The notes below the pieces were generated by a model, which made no database searches, was not told the origin of the DNA, and saw nothing but the letters and a program-made list of their open reading frames with translations. Shown in pieces: positions 44,188 to 54,086 of a stretch of 64,000 bases of DNA. Source of the DNA: Bin5 sp965221345 (GTDB lineage Bacteria; Chloroflexota; Anaerolineae; Caldilineales; Caldilineaceae); the NCBI GenBank assembly GCA_965221345.1, contig CBDCSD010000002.1, forward strand, positions 1,054,001 to 1,118,000. Reading direction: 5' to 3'. Positions within the stretch are counted from its first letter, which is position 1, and each line of letters starts with the position of its first letter. The position numbers were made by a program, and so were the translations under genes.

Positions 44188-46140
44188 GTGGCTGAAAAGA
44201 TGAACAAGCAGGACTTCGTTTATGGCGCCGACCAGATTCAGGTGCTGGAAGGCCTGGAGGCGGTGCGGAAGCGGCCCGGCATGTACATTGGCGGGACCAA
44301 TACGAAGGCCCTGCATCACATGGTATACGAAGTGGTGGATAACGCCATCGACGAGGCGATGCAGGGGCGTTGCGACAAGATCGTCGTAACAATCCACAAG
44401 GATGAGAGCGTCACCGTCAGCGACAACGGCGCCGGCATCCCTGTGGGCATACAGAAGCAGACCGGTATACCGGCGTTGACGGTGGTGATGACGAAGCTGC
44501 ACGCCGGCGGCAAGTTCGGCGATGTCGGCTACAAGGTTTCCGGCGGTCTGCATGGCGTTGGCGTGAGCGCGGTCAATGCGCTGAGCACGTGGATGGAGAC
44601 GACGGTCAAGCGGGACGGCAAAGTCTGGATGCAGCGCTTTGAACGCGGCGTGCCGGTGACAGAGTTGAAGGAAGTGGGCAAGTGTGAGCGCGACGAGACG
44701 GGCACCATTCAGCGTTTTCTACGGGACGATACGATCTTCGAAGTTCTCGAATATGACTGGCAGACGCTGGTGGCCCGTTTTCGGGAGATGGCCTTTCTGA
44801 CACGCGGTATCAATCTCCAATTTATTGATGAACGCGGGGAAGAGGCGCGCGAGATCAACTTCTATTTCGAGGGCGGCGTGGAGACGTTCGTGCGCTATCT
44901 AAACAAAAATCGCACCGTTATACACCAGCCGGTCTACGTTGACATGCAGGTCGAATCGACCCATGTGGAGGTGGCCATCCAGTACACGGACGGCTACAGT
45001 GAATCGATCTTCGCCTTTGCCAACACGATCAACACGCCCGACGGCGGCTCCCATCTGACCGGCCTGCGCGCCGCGCTCACGCGGCAGATCAACGATTATG
45101 CCCGCAAGCAGGGGATTCTGAAGGACAATGACGCCAACTTCAGCGGGGATGATACGCGCCAGGGCATAACTGCCATCATCAGTGTCAAGGTTGTGGAGCC
45201 GCAGTTTGAGGGCCAGAACAAGCTGAAGCTGCTCAACAACGAGGTGCGCTATCACGTCGAGACCGCTGTGGCCGAGGGCATCAACAGTTGGATGGAGGAG
45301 AACCCGCGCGAGGCCAAACGGATCACCGACAAATGCCAGGTGGCCTTTCGCGCCCGGGAGGCCGCCCGCAAAGCCCGTGATTTGGTGATCCGCAAGAGCG
45401 CGCTGGAGAGCATGACCCTGCCCGGCAAACTGGCGGACTGCTCCAGCCGCGATCCGAACGAGACCGAACTCTATATTGTTGAGGGAGACAGCGCCGGCGG
45501 CAGCGCCAAACAGGGCCGCGATCGACGCTTTCAGGCGGTGCTGCCGCTGCGGGGCAAGATCCTGAATGTGGAGCGCACCAGCCTGGACAAGATCCTGGGC
45601 AACAAGGAGATCCAGGCGCTGATTACCGCGCTGGGCACAGGCGTGGGCGATGATTTCAGCGTCGAAAGGCTGCGTTATAGCCGGATTATTGTAATGACGG
45701 ACGCGGACGTGGACGGCTCCCACATACGCACGCTGCTGCTGACGTTGTTTTTCCGGTATATGGGGCCGCTGGTGGCAGACGGCCATCTGTACATTGCGCA
45801 ACCGCCGCTGTACAAGGTGCAGGTCACCGAACGTCAGAACGGCAAGGCAAAGCGGTCGGAGCAGTATGTGTACAACGACAACGCACTGTCCCAGATCCGG
45901 CAGGAGATGGGTACGGAGAATATCAAGCTGGAGCAGCGCTACAAGGGGCTGGGGGAGATGAACCCGGAGCAGCTGTGGGAAACGACGATGAACCCGGAAT
46001 ACCGGACGCTGCTGCAAGTGCAGGTGGAGGATGCGACGGAGGCCAACCGCACCTTCGATATGCTGATGGGCAGCAGTGTGCCCCCCCGCCGCCGGTTCAT
46101 CCAGACCCATGCCCATGAGGTGCGCAATCTGGACGTATAG
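44188..46140 (+). CDS. gyrB: DNA gyrase subunit B (type IIA topoisomerase ATPase subunit)
   Basis: 650 residues, full length. GHKL ATPase motifs: EVVDNAIDEAMQG, VTVSDNGAGIPVG, KVSGGLHGVGVSAVNALS; transducer QxKLKLLNNEVR in place of the common QTKxKLGNSEV; TOPRIM motifs ELYIVEGDSAGGSAKQGRD and MTDADVDGSHI; C-terminal RYKGLGEMNPEQLWETTM. It introduces negative supercoils with GyrA, which is not in the window. GTG start behind GGAGG. A strong terminator follows at 46161. The position near two parS sites agrees with an origin-proximal gene. Confidence 0.96.
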   Translation: MAEKMNKQDFVYGADQIQVLEGLEAVRKRPGMYIGGTNTKALHHMVYEVVDNAIDEAMQGRCDKIVVTIHKDESVTVSDNGAGIPVGIQKQTGIPALTVVMTKLHAGGKFGDVGYKVSGGLHGVGVSAVNALSTWMETTVKRDGKVWMQRFERGVPVTELKEVGKCERDETGTIQRFLRDDTIFEVLEYDWQTLVARFREMAFLTRGINLQFIDERGEEAREINFYFEGGVETFVRYLNKNRTVIHQPVYVDMQVESTHVEVAIQYTDGYSESIFAFANTINTPDGGSHLTGLRAALTRQINDYARKQGILKDNDANFSGDDTRQGITAIISVKVVEPQFEGQNKLKLLNNEVRYHVETAVAEGINSWMEENPREAKRITDKCQVAFRAREAARKARDLVIRKSALESMTLPGKLADCSSRDPNETELYIVEGDSAGGSAKQGRDRRFQAVLPLRGKILNVERTSLDKILGNKEIQALITALGTGVGDDFSVERLRYSRIIVMTDADVDGSHIRTLLLTLFFRYMGPLVADGHLYIAQPPLYKVQVTERQNGKAKRSEQYVYNDNALSQIRQEMGTENIKLEQRYKGLGEMNPEQLWETTMNPEYRTLLQVQVEDATEANRTFDMLMGSSVPPRRRFIQTHAHEVRNLDV

Positions 46141-46160
46141 GGGCGGTGACGGCAGACGCG

Positions 46161-46188
46161 AGGCCCGACTTAACGGTCGGGCCTTTTT
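46161..46188 (+). terminator. intrinsic terminator of gyrB
   Basis: GGCCCGAC-TTAACG-GTCGGGCC hairpin (eight perfect GC-rich pairs) followed by TTTTT, 21 bp after the stop codon. Confidence 0.93.
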
Positions 46189-46253
46189 GCATCCTGAATC
46201 CCGAGTTGCTCGCGACGGACAACATCCTTCCCCCGTCAGCGAAAGAGAGAGGC

Positions 46254-49056
46254 ATGGCAAAAATCGATTTCAAACGGTATCAGAGCGATTCCCGCAAGAC
46301 ATGGAGCCTGGTTCACACCGATCACGCGATAGTGTATCCGACGTTGGGGCTTGTGAATGAGGCGGGTGAAGTTGCGGGCAAGATCAAGAAGATTTTTCGC
46401 GACAAAGAGGGTGTCATCTCGGAGGCCGACCGCGCGGCGTTGAAAAGCGAGTTGGGTGACGTACTTTGGTACCTTACTGTGCGCCAGGCAGCGCATTACT
46501 CTATTGTCCACTAAGTGGATTCGTAAACTGGATATTACGAAGGTCAACTACCTTACCAAAACCCGAAAGGGCAGAGGAACCATAGCATGGTAGTAAAGGC
46601 AGGAAGACAGAGAGCCACACAATAACTTGTCTGCCAAGACCTGTACCCTATGGTTAAAGCCATACTGCTTAAACTACAGTTCTCAATCGGGGCCAACCAA
46701 CCCAGTGGGAAAGGTGGATGTTACCCACTCTCGTATGGACAGAACAATGAGTCAAGGTTCTGTCACAGTGGTTATCGGAATGAGTTAGGCCGATGACAAA
46801 CCAGCCAATATACGAGGATGATTGCAAGGGATGCGATACAAGAGAACAGACGTAGAACCTACGGGGAACTATCAGAGAGTAATGACGTATCCTGGGATTG
46901 CCTAAACACCGAGAGGTGCAAGGTAAAAGAGCTCCCATTGTAGTCCGAGAGCGGGAAAGCCGCTTACATGGCGAAGGGGAGCAGGGTGTCCGATTGTGAG
47001 GACTTGAAGGAGAACGAAATGTTCAGTAATACCAGAAAAGTAATCACAATCTACAGTGAGCGAGGGGTCAAAAAACTACCCCTACAAGGAGTTTATAGGC
47101 AACTGTACAAGCCTGAACTATACGAACTAGCCTACTCACAAATCTATGCGAACCCTGGGGCCAACACTAAAGGAACAGGGGAAGAAACTTTGGATGGAAT
47201 GTCGAAAGAACGTATAAACAGAATCATCCAAAGGTTGAAGAAGGAACAGTATAGATGGAGACCAGTGCGAAGAACGTATATCCCGAAAAGCGACGGTCGC
47301 CGACGACCTCTTGGAATCCCATCAGGAGACGATAAACTTCTACAAGCAGCCATCAAAATCCTACTGGAAGCATACTATGAGCCGAGATTTAGCCATAGAA
47401 GTCATGGTTTCAGGCCAAAAAGAGGGTGCCACACGGCACTCCTGCGAGTAAGCCAAAAACACAGAGGGGCTAACTGGTTCATAGAAGGGGACATTAAGGG
47501 GTGCTTCGACAACATCGACCATGAAACTCTCATAAAAATCATGGCCGAAGACATCGAAGATAACAGACTCCTGAGCCTTATACGCAAATTGCTTAAAGCG
47601 GGGTATATGGAAGACTGGCTGATGCACCGTACCTACAGTGGAACACCACAGGGTGGAATAATAAGCCCCATACTCACAAATATCTACATGGACAAATTCG
47701 ATAAGTGGGTGGAAAGTGAACTGCTAACAAAGTACAACCGCATGGGTAGCGACCGTGGGAAGAGAGAGAACCCAGAATACGCAAGGCTATCAAAAAGAAG
47801 GTACAAGGCCAAGATAAAAGGGGACCTCGAAACCTACAAACAACTTGGTGAATTAAGGAAAAACATGCCCTCGGTCATCGTTGATGGCCCTGAGTATAGA
47901 AAACTAGAATTCATCAGGTATGCGGACGACTTCCTTCTTAGCTTCTCAGGACCGAAACATGAGGCAAAAGAAATAAAAGAGAGAATTAGTGAATTTCTGA
48001 GGACAGAACTGAAATTAGAAATGTCTGAGGCCAAAACACTGATTACTCACGCCAAATCGGATAGAGCTATATTCCTGGGATATGAAATCAGCACATTCAT
48101 GTCCAAAGACAAACCTGTAATGAATGGGAAAATCCGACTAAGCGTACCAAAGGAAGTTGTCACAAAAGCCATCAGGAAGTACTCTAAAAACGGAAAACCA
48201 GTACATCGGACGGCGTTAATGCAAGACGACGACCTGGAGATTATCTGGCGATTCCAAGCCGAATACAAAGGCTTGGTGGAGTACTACCGAATGGCACACA
48301 ACATACACACGCTAAGTCAAGTAGGCATGGTCACACAAGCATCCCTTATAAAAACACTCGCCGCAAAACACGATTCCAAAGTCACCAAAATGTGGAGAAG
48401 GTACGGTGCTACACACGAGGCTAAAGGAATCGAATACAAAGTAGTAGAGGCGAGGATAGAAAGAAAAGGGAAGAAAGACAAAGTGGCCCGATTTGGCGCG
48501 GTATCCCTCGCAAGGAATCCCATGCCTGCACGTATCACAGACGAAATACCAGCTCCACATGTAGTCAAATCGCAGTTGATAGACAGGCTAAATGCGGAAG
48601 AATGTGAGATGTGCGGGTACACAGGTGATGTAGAAGTACACCATGTGAGAGCACTAAGAGACCTGAACAAACCAGGGAGAAAAAACAAACCTGCGTGGGT
48701 TCTCAAGATGGCAGCTATGAATCGCAAAACACTCATAGTATGTAGAGAATGTCACCTTGCGGTCACATATGGGAAACATCTTACTAAGTGGGATCAACAC
48801 CGGAATAGACACGTGGTAACACCAGATGAACAATAGTTCACCTGCCGGAGAGCCGTGTGCCATGAAAGTGGCAAGCACGGTTCGGAGGGGGTTGTCAGGA
48901 AAAGTGTCCTACACAGGACAACTCGCTTGGCTTCTACCCTATCAGATCTGTACGGAGTTGGACCTGTCGTTGGAAGAGGTGGCCGCGCAGAACATCGCGA
49001 AGCTGTTCGACCGGTTAGAACGGGGCGTCATCGGCGGGGAAGGCGATGTGCGCTGA
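46254..49056 (+). CDS. MazG-like nucleotide pyrophosphohydrolase, interrupted by a group II intron
   Basis: Exons 46254-46478 and 48943-49056 join to give a 112-residue protein: DHAIVYPTLGLVNEAGEVAG, SELGDVLWYLT, then QICTELDLSLEEVAAQNIAK and LFDRLERGVIGGEGDVR. The EAGE and ELGD pair is the metal-binding ExxE...ExxD motif of MazG pyrophosphohydrolases, which hydrolyse (d)NTPs. Without splicing the first exon runs into VRQAAHYSIVH and a stop. The intron is in the sense orientation, so splicing would restore the protein. A GAGAGG precedes the ATG very closely. Confidence 0.85.
47019..48836 (+). CDS. ltrA: group II intron reverse transcriptase/maturase
   Basis: 605 residues. Reverse-transcriptase blocks: RRTYIPKSDGRRRPLGIPSG, HGFRPKRGCHTALLRV, FIEGDIKGCFDNIDHETLI, GTPQGGIISPILTNIYM and FIRYADDFLLSF (catalytic YADD). 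A maturase X domain follows, then a C-terminal HNH-type zinc endonuclease: CEMCGYTGDVEVHHVRALRD and CRECHLAVTYGKH. All domains for splicing and retrohoming are present, so the intron is probably mobile. ATG at 47019 has AAGGAG six bases upstream, better than the in-frame ATG at 46968. Codon use is A-rich, unlike the host genes. Confidence 0.95.
   Translation: MFSNTRKVITIYSERGVKKLPLQGVYRQLYKPELYELAYSQIYANPGANTKGTGEETLDGMSKERINRIIQRLKKEQYRWRPVRRTYIPKSDGRRRPLGIPSGDDKLLQAAIKILLEAYYEPRFSHRSHGFRPKRGCHTALLRVSQKHRGANWFIEGDIKGCFDNIDHETLIKIMAEDIEDNRLLSLIRKLLKAGYMEDWLMHRTYSGTPQGGIISPILTNIYMDKFDKWVESELLTKYNRMGSDRGKRENPEYARLSKRRYKAKIKGDLETYKQLGELRKNMPSVIVDGPEYRKLEFIRYADDFLLSFSGPKHEAKEIKERISEFLRTELKLEMSEAKTLITHAKSDRAIFLGYEISTFMSKDKPVMNGKIRLSVPKEVVTKAIRKYSKNGKPVHRTALMQDDDLEIIWRFQAEYKGLVEYYRMAHNIHTLSQVGMVTQASLIKTLAAKHDSKVTKMWRRYGATHEAKGIEYKVVEARIERKGKKDKVARFGAVSLARNPMPARITDEIPAPHVVKSQLIDRLNAEECEMCGYTGDVEVHHVRALRDLNKPGRKNKPAWVLKMAAMNRKTLIVCRECHLAVTYGKHLTKWDQHRNRHVVTPDEQ
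48850..48883 (+). ncRNA. group II intron domain V
   Basis: A 34-nt hairpin starting GAGCCGTGTGC, with the GAAA tetraloop (ATGAAAGT) and the return strand GCAAGCACGGTTC, matches the domain V catalytic hairpin. It lies 14 bp after the maturase stop; domain VI and the 3' splice site follow within 60 bp. Confidence 0.95.
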
Positions 49057-49075
49057 AGGCGAGGAGAGAGTGAAG

Positions 49076-49140
49076 AGGAGTGAGGAGTGAGAAGTGAGTA
49101 ACTGCGACGAGTCACAGATAATCTCTCACTCCTCACTCCT
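49076..49140. repeat. 17-bp perfect inverted repeat made of AGTGAGG heptamers
   Basis: AGGAGTGAGGAGTGAGA (49076-49092) and its exact complement at 49124-49140, 31 nt apart, between the convergent mazG-like gene and rpoD. It can act as a bidirectional hairpin terminator and is built from the same AGTGNNN units as the heptamer arrays. Confidence 0.85.
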
Positions 49141-49161
49141 GGTGTTCCTTACTCCTCGCTG

Positions 49162-50415
<1,254 letters not shown>

Positions 50416-50638
50416 CGTCACCTCTTTCTGTGAATGGACATGCCCTGTTCGCGGCTGGCCGGGCACGAAGCGGCCGAGTGTTAGCGTTGACGCGCGTCAA
50501 CGTTCATGTAGTGGTCAACGTACCATAGAATGCCGAATCGCTTCCGTAGCGAAAACCCCAAATGATACAAAGACGATCCGGTCAGACGGGGTGGGGGTTG
50601 TTCTTGCGCCACCACTTCGACATCAGCGTACGAAGGGG

Positions 50639-51616
50639 CTACGCCGGCAATTTGAAATCCCAGATGCGATCCGTCTGCCCATATTGACGGGCGCAGGCCG
50701 GACACTGAAGCTGTGTCGAGCCCATGGCAGCCAGAGGATGGGCTGCACAGGCCGGACAACGGAAAAGTTGTGCCGGGCTGGCTTCACGTTGTGGCCGCTC
50801 CGCGGCGTCTGGCGTAGTCGCACGCACGAAGATGCTGGGCGCAAGGGGGAACTTGCCGCCGATGCGAAACAGGTGGCTGTCCAGACGAGCGAGCATATGG
50901 GCCGGCAGGCGTCTTTTGAGTGCCCGCAGGCGGAAATGGGATGCGCCAAAGCGTTCATCCACGCGCAGGCCGGCATTGTTCAATTTTGCGGCCATCCAGC
51001 CGGGATGAAAGTCGAAATTCATGGCGACAAACTCCAGCGGCGCCGGGTCAAAGGGCGACCAGGGCTGTCTTCGTGTGAGCCAGCGCAGAACTGCCTTCAG
51101 ATTGCGCTTGTTGGCATATTCGAGCACGGCTGCACTGCGTTGGTGCAGAAGCGGCTGCAGCCGGGCCAGCGCCGCCGGCACATCGGCCAGATGGTGCATC
51201 ACGCGCACCATGACGAGCGCGTCAAGCGTGCCGTCGGCCAGGGGCATCTGGTAGAGATTACCGGCAACAAAGACAAAGCGTTGGTCGTGCCCCCATTTAC
51301 GTACCGCGTCGGCCAGCAGCGTGCGGCTGTAATCAAAGAGCACGATCTGATCGTAGCCGAGGTAGAGATCGGCAAGGCGGCCGAATCCGGCCCCGATTTC
51401 GGCGATGCGGCCGCCTTGCGGGGGCAGAAGGCGTTGGAGGGCGATCCGTTCGACGGCATCCTCGTACTCACGTCCCTGGCCTTCCCAGAAATCCTGGCGG
51501 TAGCCGCTGCCCTCATAGTCGATCACCGGGACACCTGCCGGCGCGGCGGAGTCTGCCTTGCTATTCGGCTCTTCGATGGCTGTGCAGTTCGCTGCAGCCA
51601 GGTTGTGTACCGACAT
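50639..51616 (-). CDS. class I SAM-dependent methyltransferase with C-terminal zinc ribbon
   Basis: 325 residues. SAM-binding motif I is IAEIGAGFGRLADLYLGYDQ with the acidic end IVLFDYS; motif IV-like LDALVMVRVMHHLADVP follows. The C-terminus carries CPACAAHPLA and QCPACARQYGQTDRIWDFKL, a two-knuckle zinc ribbon of the Trm112-like type often joined to methyltransferases of natural-product or tRNA pathways. Substrate unknown. Upstream lies a 474-bp gap containing a parS site. No partner gene in the same direction apart from rpoD downstream. Confidence 0.8.
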   Translation of the reverse strand: MSVHNLAAANCTAIEEPNSKADSAAPAGVPVIDYEGSGYRQDFWEGQGREYEDAVERIALQRLLPPQGGRIAEIGAGFGRLADLYLGYDQIVLFDYSRTLLADAVRKWGHDQRFVFVAGNLYQMPLADGTLDALVMVRVMHHLADVPAALARLQPLLHQRSAAVLEYANKRNLKAVLRWLTRRQPWSPFDPAPLEFVAMNFDFHPGWMAAKLNNAGLRVDERFGASHFRLRALKRRLPAHMLARLDSHLFRIGGKFPLAPSIFVRATTPDAAERPQREASPAQLFRCPACAAHPLAAMGSTQLQCPACARQYGQTDRIWDFKLPA

Positions 51617-51720
51617 GCGGGCCGCTCCACGGCGATCAGGAATCCAGCACGGAAACAGATGCGTCAGTTCTGTGTTTCTGCTGGCGCACCATACAATAAG
51701 GACGGATACGAAGTTGTGAA

Positions 51721-51736
51721 TGTTTCATGTGAAACA
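51721..51736. promoter_or_regulatory. parS-like ParB binding site
   Basis: TGTTTCATGTGAAACA differs from the consensus TGTTTCACGTGAAACA at one central base. It lies in a 474-bp non-coding gap (51617-52090) with no other recognised feature. A second site is at 63.6 kb. Confidence 0.8.
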
Positions 51737-52090
51737 TCCACAGGCTCTGGTGTCGAAAATCGGTAAGAGAGTTTGCGCCCTACGCGCATTCGTACAGTAT
51801 AGCACGCGGTTCGAGCAATTTCAATACCCTATCAGTTTTTCCGATTACGAAATGTTGAAAAATCCGACCACAAGGTATCCGCCCGGCAGCCGGGTCGCGC
51901 CCACTTTGACAGGGCAGCCACAGTTCTGGTGGGGCGATTTGCTGTCCGGAAGCGCCCCGTCTACAATATAACTCCACTGTAATGGTTCCTGATGGTCAGG
52001 GCAGCGCGTGCATACGTCGAAACCACCGGCCGCGTGCGAAAGGCCTGCCTCGCCAGGGAATCGGAAAATGTCATATCAAGGAGAAAGATA

Positions 52091-52564
52091 ATGGGAGATG
52101 TCGCATATCGCTCGAAAGTGCGCATCGAGCGGGTGAAAGGACCGCTGCGCAGAGCGTTTCTGCCGGCCGAAGAGGGGCATACCAAGTTCGGCGTCCATTC
52201 GGAGGTGGCCGAACATTACGGCGTGGACACCGCCATCCACGAACCGCATGCCACCACGCTCGACTATGTCAATGCAGCCACAGGGGGCTGACTGACCGGC
52301 ACCTTCGGGGGCGCGCTGGAGGCGCGCAAAATACCTGCGGGCGACGGCTATCTGACGGCCGAAGTGGAAGCTGAGATCGAAAAAGACGGCAATGTGCTGA
52401 TTATCAAGCGGATTCACGCCACATACACGTTGAAAGTAGCCCCCGAGCAGCGGGAAACAGCGGAACGGGTACACGGGTTCCATGCGCAGTTCTGCCCGGT
52501 GGCGCGCAGTCTCGACGGCAGCATCGACATCTCCACCGAACTGCGTATGATCGATCTCGATTGA
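52091..52564 (+). CDS. OsmC-family protein with UGA at the peroxidatic cysteine: probable selenoprotein
   Basis: 158 codons including one in-frame TGA (52289-52291, codon 67). The frame reads PHATTLDYVNAATGG, UGA, LTGTFGGALEARKI, and continues to FCPVARSLDGSIDISTEL. OsmC peroxidases have Cys in GGCLTGT and a resolving Cys in CPxxRSL; here UGA replaces exactly the first while the second (Cys135) is intact. A stable hairpin follows at bacterial SECIS distance. OsmC-like selenoproteins have been described from metagenomes. AAGGAG lies seven bases before the ATG. If UGA is not recoded the gene is dead, but the conserved downstream frame argues against this. Confidence 0.8.
52311..52327 (+). promoter_or_regulatory. 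candidate bacterial SECIS hairpin
   Basis: GCGCGC-TGGAG-GCGCGC forms six GC pairs with a loop that has G among its first two bases. The loop begins 25 nt after the UGA, in the spacing normal for SelB-binding bSECIS elements. A CCTTCGGG hairpin in the same stretch could compete. Confidence 0.6.
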
Positions 52565-52634
52565 GATTCGGGATGCCAATGGTTCGTGATCTGTTGCTGA
52601 ACGCAAATCGAATGCGTTTCGGATACGATGGCGC

Positions 52635-52663
52635 TTGACAGCTTGAGGGCCGCGTGCTAGACT
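52635..52663 (+). promoter_or_regulatory. strong sigma70 promoter of the arginine leader
   Basis: Consensus TTGACA (52635-52640), exactly 17 bp, then TAGACT (52658-52663). Transcription would start near 52670 and run through a leader peptide and a terminator before argC. Confidence 0.75.
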
Positions 52664-52699
52664 GTAATTCAGATTGATTTTTCCGCTGAAGAAGCAAGC

Positions 52700-52753
52700 A
52701 TGAATCCATCTAATTCCTGCGGTACCCAATTGAGGAGGCGTCCCTGCCAATAA
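52700..52753 (+). CDS. candidate arginine leader peptide
   Basis: A 17-residue frame, MNPSNSCGTQLRRRPCQ, with three consecutive Arg codons (AGG AGG CGT, 52733-52741). Just after it come a CCAGAC-ATCC-GTCTGG hairpin (52754-52769), an ATTTCC/GGGAAT hairpin (52789-52804) and an intrinsic terminator, ahead of argC. This is the arrangement of ribosome-stalling attenuators. The initiation signal is weak (GAAGAAG), and AGGAGG could instead be a stray Shine-Dalgarno. Confidence 0.45.
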   Translation: MNPSNSCGTQLRRRPCQ

Positions 52754-52818
52754 CCAGACATCCGTCTGGGCATTTGCGCGTGGGCCGGATTTCCTCAGCG
52801 GGAATCAGCCGATTGCAA

Positions 52819-52845
52819 AGCTCCCCGGACGGGGGGCTTTTTTTT
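52819..52845 (+). terminator. intrinsic terminator in the argC leader
   Basis: AGCTCCCC-GGAC-GGGGGGCT hairpin followed by eight T (52838-52845), 150 bp before argC and about 155 bp after the promoter. It ends a leader transcript, or acts as an attenuator. Confidence 0.9.
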
Positions 52846-52995
52846 GTGTCGCGCTCAAATGGCGATACGGTAAGCGTATTCAACAAATCTGCGCGTCTGG
52901 TGTACATTCAGTAGAAGGTCGAAGCCCGATCAGTACACCATCCTGTGCATAAATCAGGCTGAGATGCGCCATCTACACAGTGAAGGAGAGCGGAG

Positions 52996-54030
52996 ATGCA
53001 AAAAGCAGGTATCGCCGGCGCAACAGGCTACATCGGGTATGAACTGATCACCTTGATTCACCGGCATCCAGAGCTTGAGGTGGGCTGGCTGACGAGCGAG
53101 CGCAATGCGGGCAAGCGCTTCAACCAGGTATTCAGCACGCCCTGGGCCTACCCGCTGATCCCGCTGGCGGATGCCTATTTGCGCACAGATGAGGTGGATG
53201 TCGTCTTTCTGTGTCTGCCGCATGCGAAGTCGATGGAGGCGGTGAAACGGTTCTACGCCGCCGGCGTGCGCGTTATCGACCTGAGCGCCGATTTTCGTCT
53301 GAAGGATGTAGACGTCTATAAGCGTTGGTACGGCGTCGAACACACCGCGCCGGAACTATGCGTCGAGGCCCGCTACGGCCTGTGCGAGTTGTACCGCAGC
53401 CAATTGGGCGGCGCACAGTTGATCGCCAATCCGGGCTGTTATCCCACCAGCGTCAATCTGGGCCTGTACCCGCTGGCCAAGGCAGGTTGGCTGGGGGAAC
53501 GGGTGATCATCGACAGCAAGAGCGGCGTATCCGGAGCCGGCCGCAAGACGAATCTGGCCTACCAGTTCGTTGAGGCCAACGAAAACATAACGCCATACAG
53601 CGTCGGCCATCGTCACCGGCACATCGCCGAAATGGAACAGGTGCTGGGCGCGGCCAACGGAGAGCGGCGCGGCCACAAGATTCTTTTCACGCCCCATCTT
53701 CTGCCGGTCAACCGGGGCATCCTGAGCACGATGTACGTGGACGTGCCCGCCGGCGTGACAGAGGCGCGAATCCGCGAGCTTTACGCGAAGAACTACGCTC
53801 GTGAGCCATTCATCCATCTGTTGCCACCCGACGAGCAGGCCAGCCTGGCCCACACGGTCGGCACAAATCGCTGCGCCCTCGGCATCACACCGGCGGACCC
53901 GTTGCTGCCGGACGGCAGTGAGTACATCATCACCGCCTCCATCGACAATCTGATCAAAGGCGGCAGCGGGCAAGCAGTTCAGAACTACAACATCGCCGTG
54001 GGGTTGGACGAGACGGCCGGATTGCAGTAA
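52996..54030 (+). CDS. argC: N-acetyl-gamma-glutamyl-phosphate reductase
   Basis: 344 residues; third step of arginine synthesis, reducing N-acetylglutamyl phosphate to the semialdehyde with NADPH. Motifs: AGIAGATGYIGYELITLI, VFLCLPHAKSMEAV, LSADFRLKDVDVYKRWYG, the catalytic IANPGCYPTSVNL with Cys148, and SGVSGAGRKTNLAYQFVEAN. AAGGAG precedes the ATG. It is the first gene of the arg block, behind an attenuator-like leader. Confidence 0.95.
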   Translation: MQKAGIAGATGYIGYELITLIHRHPELEVGWLTSERNAGKRFNQVFSTPWAYPLIPLADAYLRTDEVDVVFLCLPHAKSMEAVKRFYAAGVRVIDLSADFRLKDVDVYKRWYGVEHTAPELCVEARYGLCELYRSQLGGAQLIANPGCYPTSVNLGLYPLAKAGWLGERVIIDSKSGVSGAGRKTNLAYQFVEANENITPYSVGHRHRHIAEMEQVLGAANGERRGHKILFTPHLLPVNRGILSTMYVDVPAGVTEARIRELYAKNYAREPFIHLLPPDEQASLAHTVGTNRCALGITPADPLLPDGSEYIITASIDNLIKGGSGQAVQNYNIAVGLDETAGLQ

Positions 54031-54086
54031 CTGCCGTTCTGAGTAGTCAGGGTTCAGTTTCTGGTGACTGCACGCAAGCCATAAAC

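Larger units (their letters stand above)
46479..48942 (+). mobile_element. group II intron with encoded maturase
   Basis: 2464 bp. The 5' end GTGCGCC fits the GUGYG consensus and follows ...TACCTTACT; the 3' end ...CTACCCTAT is followed by CAGATCTG. Between them are a structured non-coding 5' region of about 540 bp, the maturase gene and a 34-nt domain V. The element is AT-richer than its surroundings, which fits recent arrival. Boundaries were set by restoring the MazG frame exactly. Confidence 0.93.
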
